From NCBI RefSeq assembly GCF_035046505.1, contig NC_089822.1:125422807-125486806 (forward strand): a stretch of DNA of 64,000 nt, read 5' to 3'. The notes under the pieces are model-generated. The model saw only the letters and a list, made by a program, of their open reading frames with translations, was not told where the DNA came from and did not search any database. The position numbers and the translations under genes are program-made. This document shows positions 59,301 through 64,000 of the stretch, piece after piece (position 1 is the stretch's first letter; each line of letters starts with the position of its first letter). The stretch is from Tiliqua scincoides. Lineage: Eukaryota; Chordata; Lepidosauria; Squamata; Scincidae.

Positions 59301-60440
59301 TTCCTAATAGGCACTCAAAGCAGCTGTTAAAAAGTGATGTTGGGTGGTAGGGCTTGGAAAGCCATTGTCTGTCAGAAGAGCAGAGAGCCTTGTGGCACTT
59401 TAAGGTCTAACAAATGGATCATTGTATAAACTTGCATGGACAAGAGTCCAGTTCATTCAATTCATGTAGACAATGCTGGGCTAGATGTGACCAAGACCCT
59501 GCTTAGGGTTACTTCATGTTGCTGTCTGTATCCAAGAAGGCTGCTGTTGTGCACTATACTGGCCCCACATGGTACTCCACTATGGCAGGCAGGTATGCCA
59601 AAGCCCTCCCAGAGATGTTAGACCAAATGCTGCCATCCCCTGGGGCGTTTGGTGGGCCGCTGTGAGATATAGGAAGCTGGACTAGATGGGCCTATGGCCT
59701 GATCCAGTGGGGCTGTTCTTAGGTTCTTATGTTCTTTGGTGATGTGCCAGCTCTCATTACTGCTCCTTCTCCTGCTCTCTGAATTTCAAGAGGGGAATGG
59801 CACAAATTACTAAGTCAGTGGTTCCCAGACTGAGCTGTGGCTCTCCAGGGAGTCATGGAAACCAGCCAGGGGAGCCTCAGAATCCTTACAAAATATCTGC
59901 CATCCTATGCAATGTATAGGACTGTAGCCCTAATGGAGAGCCCAGTAGGTCAGGGGAGCTGCCAGTTGAAAAAAAGGTTTGTGAACCACTGGGCTAACGT
60001 ATTGGAGGCAGAAGGCCCTTGCCATTGTGCTACCGGAAGTGCCTGCCTCAGCCAGCCTCATGGGCGTGATTTCTCCATAGCTGTAACTTGCCCTGCATAC
60101 ACTCAGTGCAGCTAAATATTGTGTGCCCCAGCCCCTAGTCACAATTGCTTTTTGAAAGGGTCAGGGAGAAATGGGCTCTGAGAGAAGCAAGCAGGTAAGG
60201 TAGCTGAGTTTGACCCACATATGCAGGTTTTTTTTTCACTTTTTATGAAAAGTGGACCTGGTAGAAGACTGCTACATGCATTGCTCTAGGTACAGCTACC
60301 CCCTCCAAGCTTCCTCACCATGCCTGCCAGGTGGGCTTTAACCCTTGTTTTCTTTCCACCCTTAGGTTGACTACACTGTCTCTCGGCGGCCACGGCCTGG
60401 CCGGCCTGTGAAAAACAGGAGGAGGAAACTGCCGACATAG
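33753..60440 (+). CDS. MBD6: MBD6, methyl-CpG-binding-domain protein 6 (1,068 residues)
   Basis: Nuclear MBD-family protein; the MBD of MBD5/MBD6 does not bind methylated DNA but contacts the BAP1 PR-DUB deubiquitinase complex. Coding exons: 33753-33865, 33958-34060, 39499-39664, 41939-43192, 46658-47202, 47634-47787, 49448-49629, 51380-51868, 53424-53473, 54551-54626 and 60366-60440. They sum to 3,207 bp, in frame throughout. Residues about 10-75 form the MBD ([41 protein letters not shown]). Residues 91-115 hold the [20 protein letters not shown] block shared with MBD5. Then follow long Pro/Ser/Leu-rich stretches with conserved islands ([33 protein letters not shown]), an Arg/Gly-rich segment, and the C-terminus [15 protein letters not shown]. 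Human MBD6 is about 1,003 residues, so this one is slightly longer. Confidence 0.97.
33958..34060 (+). CDS. MBD6: MBD6 exon: second half of the MBD
   Basis: Completes [20 protein letters not shown] and [15 protein letters not shown]. Acceptor cttgctctcag, donor gtatgg. Confidence 0.95.
34860..35280. repeat. Possible mariner/Tigger-type remnant
   Basis: Many TTTCATCCA motifs; the right edge GATGAAAGTTCGAGGAATTA with CTGTA resembles Tigger-type MITE ends I recall from reptiles. The left end was not found. Confidence 0.3.
36045..36150 (-). mobile_element. L2-like tail, reverse
   Basis: CTGCTGCTTTTCAACAAAGA and AGCAGTTTACATAGC, then TCCCTATCCC..., are the reverse of the 21655 tail. Confidence 0.5.
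36268..36647. mobile_element. hAT MITE with perfect 8-bp duplication
   Basis: CTTTAAGA occurs exactly at 36260-36267 and 36648-36655. Ends CAGGGGTCTCTAAAG and GTTTGGAGATCGCTG. Confidence 0.9.
36745..36862. mobile_element. Right part of a hAT MITE
   Basis: GGTGGGTCCTGACAGATTCT and GTGTGAGAACCACTG; the same interior appears in reverse in the 26489 element. Followed by TTCTAGAG. Confidence 0.6.
36863..36913. repeat. Run of TCTAGA motifs between two hAT elements
   Basis: 51 bp made almost entirely of overlapping TCTAGA and CTAGAGAT units, lying exactly between the right end of one hAT and the left end of the next. Confidence 0.85.
36914..37129. mobile_element. hAT MITE
   Basis: CAGTGGTTTCCAAACTTTTT to TTTGGGAATCACTG; shares interior (CCTATACATTGTATAGGAC) with 59816-59991. 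Confidence 0.8.
37387..37753. mobile_element. hAT MITE, first of a back-to-back pair
   Basis: CAGGGGTCTCAACTTTTC to GGTTGGAGACCCCTG. ATCTAGAA exactly at 37379-37386 and 37754-37761. Confidence 0.92.
37762..38109. mobile_element. hAT MITE, second of the pair
   Basis: CAGCGTTTCTCAATG to TTAAGAAATGCTG, flanked by ATCTAGAA (37754-37761) and ATCTAGAG (38110-38117). Same family as the one at 63814. Confidence 0.9.
38485..38690 (+). mobile_element. tRNA-derived SINE
   Basis: A-box-like CAGTGGTTAGAGTGTC and B-box-like GGGTTCAAATCCCC, then the tail landmarks GTGACCTTGGG and TCACAGGGTTGTTGTG. Confidence 0.75.
39150..39300 (+). mobile_element. tRNA-derived SINE fragment
   Basis: TTGCTCAGTGGTATAGCACT and AGATTCCATTCCTGCCGTCT; head of the family also seen at 48045, 56170 and 63550. 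Confidence 0.65.
39499..39664 (+). CDS. MBD6: MBD6 exon: end of MBD and conserved NHRRK block
   Basis: Encodes [15 protein letters not shown] then [20 protein letters not shown] and [10 protein letters not shown]. Acceptor atggctag, donor gtgact. Confidence 0.94.
39767..40149 (+). mobile_element. Full-length SINE with L2-like tail in MBD6 intron
   Basis: Head GGTCTGGTCTAGAGGGTAGA and GGTCGCCAGTTTGAGGCC, body to AACCGCCTTGAATTAAAG, then AAGGCGGTATATAAATACC and a TTATTA tail. AGCTTA at 39761-39766 and 40150-40155 looks like the target duplication. The 143-codon ORF here is part of the SINE, not a gene. Confidence 0.8.
40430..40523. repeat. Family A element
   Basis: GGGCACAAGCCTAACTGGGT to GTGTGGTTAGGATTGCAGCC; same subfamily (TATTTTGTTCAATG) as 57720-57912. 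Confidence 0.75.
40556..40742. repeat. Family B element, apparently inserted in a CR1-like fragment
   Basis: CAGCCCAATCCTATCCAACT to AGTTGGTTAGGATTGGGCTG; preceded by AAGTGTCTTGCTGGATTAGA of CR1-like type. Confidence 0.7.
41939..43192 (+). CDS. MBD6: MBD6 large exon: Pro/Ser-rich central region
   Basis: 1,254 bp, residues about 128-546. Acceptor ccatctgtttcag, donor CCAG|gtatgt. Low complexity (Pro, Ser, Leu) with conserved islands [11 protein letters not shown] and [12 protein letters not shown] (human RRPPTVFRLLEG). Reading on past the donor gives a 502-residue ORF, but the tail after GPPG is intronic. Confidence 0.93.
44555..45752. mobile_element. 1.2-kb hAT element with GACTCG-rich ends (no transposase recognised)
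   Basis: Flanks TCAGCTTC (44547-44554) and GCAGCTTC (45753-45760) match at 7 of 8. Ends CACGGATGGGC and GCACATCCCTG are imperfect inverted repeats. GACTCG/CGAGTC hexamers cluster inside both ends (about 44580-44705 and 45605-45695). The middle is not recognised. Confidence 0.65.
46285..46400 (-). mobile_element. L2-like LINE/SINE tail, reverse
   Basis: ATGATGATTAACAGTG, TTTATATACCGCTTTTCAAC, GTCCCAATAGGGCTCACAAT. Confidence 0.6.
46658..47202 (+). CDS. MBD6: MBD6 exon: Pro/Leu-rich region
   Basis: Residues about 546-727. Includes [14 protein letters not shown] and [20 protein letters not shown], aligning with human FPFPSPEQGLALSG and [20 protein letters not shown]. Acceptor ttttccttccag, donor gtaaga. 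Confidence 0.93.
47634..47787 (+). CDS. MBD6: MBD6 exon: Thr-rich segment
   Basis: Residues about 728-779, Thr/Ser/Pro-rich, ending [10 protein letters not shown] (human SPLLGASLLG). Acceptor tttccgcctcag, donor gtgagt. Confidence 0.9.
48045..48195 (-). mobile_element. tRNA-derived SINE, reverse
   Basis: GCAGCTCTCCAGGGTTTCA, GGGGACTGAACCTTGGGTCC and GAGCAGGTGCTCTATAGCCC are the reverse of the family head and B box. Confidence 0.65.
49448..49629 (+). CDS. MBD6: MBD6 exon: Leu/Gln-rich segment
   Basis: Residues about 779-839, beginning GDLSALNP and ending [11 protein letters not shown] (human [11 protein letters not shown]). Acceptor cctgcccag, donor CAA|gtaagt. Confidence 0.93.
49765..50325 (+). 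mobile_element. L2-like LINE 3' end: last part of ORF2 and 3' tail
   Basis: An open stretch to 50028 encodes [20 protein letters not shown] and [16 protein letters not shown], the typical C-terminus of L2-clade reverse transcriptase proteins. It is followed by TTAGCCGCCCTGGGTCCC and AAAATAAAG, then TTA/TTG repeats. 5' truncated. Confidence 0.75.
50284..50320. repeat. (TTG)n microsatellite
   Basis: About twelve TTG units directly after the LINE tail. Confidence 0.95.
51380..51868 (+). CDS. MBD6: MBD6 exon: Pro/Glu-rich then Arg/Gly-rich segment
   Basis: 163 codons, residues 840-1002. Contains ALKRPRRG and an Arg/Gly stretch ([18 protein letters not shown]), then FNGQLSELG and WRCNGEMA, matching the human GGFNGQMERS and WQHNGELA. 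Acceptor ctctatcttccag, donor gtacgt. Confidence 0.93.
52425..52626. mobile_element. Family B element with about 40-bp terminal inverted repeats
   Basis: GCAATCCTAACCCCTTATGT and CAGTGCTTTCCAGCACTG mirrored at the right end. Very similar to the copy at 23839-24037. Confidence 0.85.
52690..52835 (-). mobile_element. CR1-like LINE fragment, reverse
   Basis: TAAGAACCTAAGAAGGCACT then ATGGGTCCACCTAGTCCAAC is the reverse of the CR1-like tail. Confidence 0.55.
53424..53473 (+). CDS. MBD6: MBD6 small exon: basic RRGRRRK segment
   Basis: 50 bp encoding [17 protein letters not shown], matching human [17 protein letters not shown]. Acceptor aaactcttgcag, donor gtaagc. Confidence 0.9.
54551..54626 (+). 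CDS. MBD6: MBD6 small exon near C-terminus
   Basis: 76 bp encoding [20 protein letters not shown] and GPSPL. Acceptor gtttctttag, donor gtaagc. Phase fits both neighbours. Confidence 0.88.
54960..55345. repeat. Rearranged copy of the 17.4-kb repeat with inverted duplication
   Basis: Arms 55052-55164 and 55173-55285 (113 bp each, 8-bp loop) are inverted copies of the segment holding TTCCTCATGAGGAAGCC. Outside them lie reverse copies of the flanks of the 17.4-kb repeat. Confidence 0.8.
55806..56015 (+). mobile_element. MIR/L2-type SINE
   Basis: TTGGTTCAAATCTCACCTTT, CTTACAGGGTTGTTGTGACT, AAGCACTACATAAATGCC and a TTATTATT tail. Confidence 0.6.
56170..56815 (-). mobile_element. tRNA-derived SINE (reverse) split by a hAT element
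   Basis: Tail part 56170-56232 and head part 56685-56815 form one SINE interrupted at ATCTAGAC. The head ends GAGCTACAGCCCCACC. Confidence 0.8.
56233..56684. mobile_element. hAT MITE inside a SINE
   Basis: ATCTAGAC exactly at 56225-56232 and 56685-56692. Ends CGGGGTGCCCAAACCCC and AAGTTTGGATCCCCCTG. Confidence 0.88.
57720..57912. repeat. Two family A units in tandem
   Basis: CTACTCAGAAG starts at 57741 and 57842. Both have the TATTTTGTTCAATGGGG subfamily core. Confidence 0.75.
58300..58383. repeat. Family A element
   Basis: GTCTACTCAGAAGTAAGCCC then TATAGTCAATGGGGCTTACT and GAGGATAGGATTGTGGCCC. Confidence 0.7.
58975..59075 (-). mobile_element. L2-like LINE tail, reverse, followed by A/T-rich DNA
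   Basis: CCTGCCTTTCTCCCCAAAGG and AAGGCGGCTTACAACAAT are the reverse of the 50220 tail. 59075-59200 is simple A/T-rich DNA. Confidence 0.55.
59375..59470. repeat. Dispersed repeat with GTGGCACTTTAAGGTCTAAC
   Basis: Matches a repeat I recall from lizard and turtle genomes (...TGGCACCTTAAAGACTAACA). Family uncertain. Confidence 0.4.
59605..59740 (+). mobile_element. CR1-like LINE 3' end
   Basis: GGAAGCTGGACTAGATGGGC, CTGATCCAGTGGGGCTG and the TTCTTATGTTCTT tail typical of CR1-type elements. Confidence 0.7.
59816..59991. mobile_element. hAT MITE
   Basis: CAGTGGTTCCCAGACTGAG to GGTTTGTGAACCACTG; same family as 36914-37129. Confidence 0.8.
60366..60440 (+). CDS. MBD6: MBD6 last coding exon
   Basis: Encodes [20 protein letters not shown] and KLPT then TAG, close to the human PPRARPGRPAKNKRRKLAP. 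Acceptor tccacccttag. Confidence 0.94.
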   Translation, partial: VDYTVSRRPRPGRPVKNRRRKLPT

Positions 60441-61965
60441 CATCATCTGAACCAAGGAGGCCTCCACCACTGTCCACATCTAAGCAGAGTCCAGGGACAT
60501 CCTGACTTCTGTCTCTCCCCACTCCCACCCACCGTTCACCTGTGGTGCTCAGGCCCTATGCATCTGAACCAGAGACGGGAAGGGGTGGAGAAATGCCAGC
60601 AAGAAGATCCAGTGCTGCTGGTGGGCTCTTGGCACCTTAGCCATGAATGTGTTTGTAGCCTCACCGCTTGCCTGGGTCTTGAATCTCTCCAAGGGGGACC
60701 CCTGAAAGCACAAGGTGCAGCTCTGGGCTCAGCATTAACTTGATGGCAGGCAGGAGGGAGGGTTGAGGGGGCACAAGGGGCGCTAAAGCTGGACACACCT
60801 ATAGCACTTCTTAAAGCCATTTTTGCAACACTCTGAAGGGAGGCTCCTTGCCGCAGTGTGATAGCCTCTTGCGCCCCACTTTCACACCACCCTCCTTGCT
60901 ACCTTGCGATCCCCCCACCATTTGGTCTCAAAAAAAAACCTCAGCAGGAGTAGCAAGGGCTGCATGCTCCAGTAAGGGGCACCTCTGTCCTTTCACTTCC
61001 CACCTTACCTCAGACCCGTGTGCACTTAAAGCACCCGGGTGAGAACCGGCTCAGGGTTTTAGTACAAAAATCAGTCAGTCAGTTTTTCTCTTTGCCTCGC
61101 CAAAAAAACAGACACGCATGGAGCTCCTGCCCCAGTGCTAAAAGGTACAAAGCAATAAGGAAAATAAGCCACGCTTGCTCAGGGAGCCTTCACTCTCCCA
61201 CCAATAGCTCAGCAACTCACTCCCCTCCAACACAGCCCCCACACCTCCATTTATATGCTGCTGAAACACTAGTGGCATTAAGGCACAGCCTGGGTTGTGA
61301 CTGGGCTTGTTCCCTTCCTTCTCTGTCACTGGGGCCTTGGGACTGCTATAGCCTTAAGTGCCCCCCTGTCCCAAAAAATCAAACATCAGCTGCATATTCT
61401 TTTCTTTCCCCTTTTAAAGAAATTCTCAACAGAACACTCAGGTCCTAATCCTGGGGGAGGGGGAGGTTAATGGAGAAGAGTTTTTTTCCCCACTCAGAAT
61501 ATAATTGACCCAGCTAGGCCAGAGCAAGCCCCTTTCATCTGCTTCTCTCTCACTCACACACAACCATCTTCTCAACTCTGAAAGACCAAAATGCTCCATG
61601 CCCTCCCCCTGGTTGCAACTCAACGCATTATGCAAAAGCACTGTGTAGATACTGTACAGGTTGCGCTGCCCCTCCCCTCCCCACCATGCACTTCAACCAA
61701 CCAACCAACTTCGGCCTTTGTTTTGTAGAAAGGAAAAAAAAAAAAAGGAATGGGGGAAAAACTATTTTCCTTTTTTGAGCTTAAATTTTGTTTTGTAAAA
61801 AAAAAATTTACACAATTGTGAATTGTAGCTTTTCTATGGGAGCGACTTTTAATTTAACAGATGAAAATATTTTGAAGCTTAGATTGAAGTTACTGTTTCT
61901 TTATTTGTTTATTTTTTGGGGGTGTGTGTTTTGTATCAAGTATTAAAATATGTATTTAAAACAAA
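60441..61965 (+). terminator. MBD6: MBD6 3' UTR with probable poly(A) signal ATTAAA at 61942-61947
   Basis: About 1.5 kb of sequence free of recognised repeats after the stop, ending in A- and T-rich DNA with ATTAAA. No AATAAA is seen before it. The absence of repeats in an otherwise repeat-rich window supports a transcribed, constrained 3' UTR. Confidence 0.7.
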
Positions 61966-62114
61966 CCATAAGGAGATTAGTCTTTTAGCAAGAGACAACC
62001 CCATTCTTCACATTGGAAAGTGGGAGGGAAGCTGCTGCAAAACCCTGCCAGGATGTGATCTTTACTGTGTTTGCAAATGGATCTTATTTAGATTTCATGG
62101 AATACAACATGATT

Positions 62115-62320
62115 TTCTATTTTTTTTTTAATCCTTCCCCACTTGCCTGAAGCTCAAAGCAACATATGTGGCTTGTCCCGTCTCCTTATTTTATCTTCAC
62201 AACAACCATATGAGGTAGGTTAGGCCAAGAGAATGTGACTGGCCTAAGATAACCCACTGAGCTTTCGTGGCTGAAGAAGGATTTGAACCCGAGTGTCTCT
62301 ACAGAGTCAGAATCCTCTTT
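62115..62320 (+). repeat. MIR/L2-core-like repeat downstream of MBD6
   Basis: CACAACAACCATATGAGGTA, GTGACTGGCCTAAGATAACC and AGGATTTGAACCCGAGTG follow the order of the MIR core. Confidence 0.65.
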
Positions 62321-62399
62321 AAAAATGATTCTGTCACTTCATTTTTTCATCTCTGCAAGCTCCTGGTTTTAGAGGTAGGCTACCTCAAGTCTGCCAGAT

Positions 62400-62545
62400 G
62401 CAGGGGAGGGCACCAGGACACAGGTTGTGTCTTGTGTGCTCCGTGAAGCATTTGGTGGACCACTGTGAGATATAGGAAGCTGGACTAGATGGGCCTTTGG
62501 CCTGATCCAGCGGGGTTCTTCTTATGTTCTTATTAACAAAACTTC
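62400..62545 (+). mobile_element. CR1-like LINE 3' end
   Basis: GGTGGACCACTGTGAGATAT, ACTAGATGGGCCTTTGGCCT and a TTCTTATG repeat tail; close to the 59605 copy. Confidence 0.7.
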
Positions 62546-62884
62546 ATATTTTCTGTGTTTGCAGAGGAAAAACACAGTTAGATATCAGCATATCCTATTA
62601 AAAAATTGCAGCATAGTACTGAACTGCTCTAGGTCATCCCTGGTAAGCAAACGTATCTCTATCCTTGCACACAATGTGCGAATGGCGCTGAACAGGCAGC
62701 AAGAGTTGGTGATCCTAGAAGGTGTTTGACGTGCAACCTTTCCCAACAAATGGGGAGAACGGAAGGGGCTTTTGCACATTCCCCAAGCTGAAATGGCAAA
62801 ACTGCTAAATAACATACAGCAGAAACTGGAGATTCTAGAAGGATGAGCAAATGGACCCTCCTCTCAAAAGACTCAAGAGAGACC

Positions 62885-63325
62885 AGTAAGCACAAGTGTT
62901 TAATGATGGTAAATAATTATACAGTACAATCTGCCTCCATGCCAGGCTGAGGGGGTAATACACCTTTCCAAATAAAAGCCGCCTTGTTTGGAGCCAAGCA
63001 ATGAACAAACCTCCCCCACAGATATGCAAAGGGGGAGCCCCTTTCCCAGCCCCTTTCTTCAGTTTGGAATGCAGGGCTGCCTTCTGCAGTCAGCATCGCC
63101 ATGGGGGGCAGCAAGACATTGGGCAAGGCAAGGAAAGGGGTGGCACCTGCCCTCCAACAAAGGTGGACGAGCACTTGGTCCACGAGCCTGCATGAAGACT
63201 GAACTCCAGCTAAGAGCACACAAGAACAGGTGCGGAGGGCGGGAAGGGACGGCGCAGTTAGTGCATGTCTGGGCAGCAGGCAAAACCTTTCTGCCCCGCC
63301 TTAGTAGATTTGAGTTAAAAGGGAT
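62885..63325 (-). terminator. DCTN2: DCTN2 3' UTR with candidate poly(A) signal (minus-strand ATTAAA, 62904-62899)
   Basis: About 430 bp below the stop. The plus strand reads TTTAAT at 62899-62904, which is ATTAAA on the gene strand. No better hexamer is seen in the repeat-free stretch. Confidence 0.5.
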
Positions 63326-63412
63326 TCACTTGGCAAGCTTCTGCATCCGTGCATCAATGTTGGCAAAGTTCTCCTCCACAGCAACAAGATTTTCCTTCAT
63401 GGTCTTCTGAAC
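63326..63412 (-). CDS. DCTN2: DCTN2 (dynamitin) last coding exon, rest lies right of the window
   Basis: Dynamitin is the p50 subunit of dynactin, which links dynein to cargo. On the minus strand: acceptor ctctccag at 63413 and above, then VQKTMKENLVAVEENFANID and ARMQKLAK, then TGA at 63326-63328. Human DCTN2 ends [20 protein letters not shown] and ERMKKLGK. No other DCTN2 exon is visible up to 64000. The MBD6-DCTN2 tail-to-tail order is that of human. Confidence 0.93.
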   Translation of the reverse strand, partial: VQKTMKENLVAVEENFANIDARMQKLAK

Positions 63413-63544
63413 CTGGAGAGAGCATGGAGATAAATCAGTCACGCAGGGGCACTGAGAGGCAGGATCAACTCACCTGGGCACGACTGAAGGACCACCTGCA
63501 TCTCCTGGAGCGCTACGGCAATAAACACACCACACCTTAATGGG

Positions 63545-63715
63545 TACAACAGTCACTCAGTGGAAGAGCCTCGGCTTTGCATGCAGAAGGGCCCAGGCTC
63601 AGTCTCCAAGTAGGGCAGAGGAAGAGCTCCTGTTCGAAATTTTGGAGAGCCACTGCCAGCCAGCATCATCAATACTGAGCTAGATGAACCAATAGTTCAA
63701 GTCAGTGGAGGTCTT
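63545..63715 (+). mobile_element. tRNA-derived SINE
   Basis: AGTCACTCAGTGGAAGAGCC, TTTGCATGCAGAAGGGCCCA, GGAGAGCCACTGCCAGCCAG, CTGAGCTAGATGAACCAATA in canonical order. Confidence 0.8.
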
Positions 63716-63813
63716 TTGTTGCCATGGATACTGCAACTATTTCCAGGTCAGTCTTTCAGCTGAGCCTATACAATAGTCAGACTTGCGCTACAATACCAAT
63801 TAAAGGTTTAAAC

Positions 63814-64000
63814 CAGTGTTTCTCAACCAGTTGTATAGGCATCACCAGTGGTACCTGAGGTGGTGTCTCGTGGTACTTGCAGGACCCCTGAACCCCTGCT
63901 GCCCAGCAGCAAGACCAGGAACACAACACAGCAAAGAGTGGTGGAGGGTTCAGTTTGGCAGGCAGAGCTCCAAAGCATGCTTTTCTGTGCTCGAAAAAGC
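63814..64000. mobile_element. hAT MITE, cut by the window edge
   Basis: Left end CAGTGTTTCTCAACCAG after the palindromic flank GTTTAAAC; interior TGGTACCTGAGGTGG as in 37762-38109. The right end lies outside. Confidence 0.75.

Noticed and set aside
63413-63540. Further DCTN2 exon just upstream of the last one
   Set aside because: No frame resembling dynamitin and no matching splice sites; the next exon is probably right of the window.
1-64000. CRISPR array, bacterial operon, LTR retroelement or other virus-like element
   Set aside because: No direct-repeat/spacer pattern, no LTR pair and no gag/pol/env or capsid-like frame recognised; tandem repeats found are 93-bp units without spacers.

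Overview
This window is vertebrate nuclear DNA, most likely from a squamate reptile (a lizard). That is inferred from long introns, from the repeat mixture (several hAT DNA-transposon families with 8-bp target duplications, CR1- and L2-like LINE tails, tRNA-derived SINEs, and very common short inverted-repeat elements), and from proteins that are recognisably orthologous to human ones but diverged. The species cannot be named from the sequence.

Four host genes lie in an order that I recall as the order on human 12q13.3: MARS1 (+, 3' part only), DDIT3/CHOP (-), MBD6 (+), DCTN2 (-, last exon only). MARS1 enters from the left inside its catalytic domain; ten exons from 1231 to 10359 give 388 in-frame codons and a stop. 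DDIT3 faces it: its 3' end lies at about 10.5 kb, its coding exons at 10895-11323 and 14153-14293, a 48-bp leader exon at 18513-18560, and exon 1 plus promoter in a CpG-rich block at about 22.0-22.6 kb. MBD6 starts from a second CpG-rich block (about 27.2-28.0 kb); eleven coding exons between 33753 and 60440 give a 1,068-residue protein. DCTN2 converges on MBD6, with its final coding exon at 63326-63412.

The DDIT3 control region is the most informative part. On the minus strand there are a C/EBP-ATF composite element and an adjacent AP-1 site about 350 bp upstream of the leader AUGs, and a perfect inverted repeat of two ATF-C/EBP-type half-sites closer in. A leader uORF is split over exons 1 and 2; its last five residues (IHHHT) match the inhibitory uORF of mammalian CHOP. 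Together these indicate that the integrated-stress-response wiring of CHOP, both transcriptional and translational, is retained. MARS1 and DDIT3 end tail to tail, with opposing AATAAA hexamers about 11 bp apart.

The rest is intron and intergenic DNA filled with repeats. Points of note are a 93-bp-period tandem array beside each CpG island, two different hAT elements placed back to back and framed by three copies of one target site, a hAT inside a SINE, a 1.2-kb hAT with GACTCG-rich ends, and a 113-bp perfectly spaced foldback. I saw no CRISPR array, bacterial operon, rRNA, intact transposase gene or LTR/viral element. All ORFs outside the named exons look like chance or repeat-derived frames.
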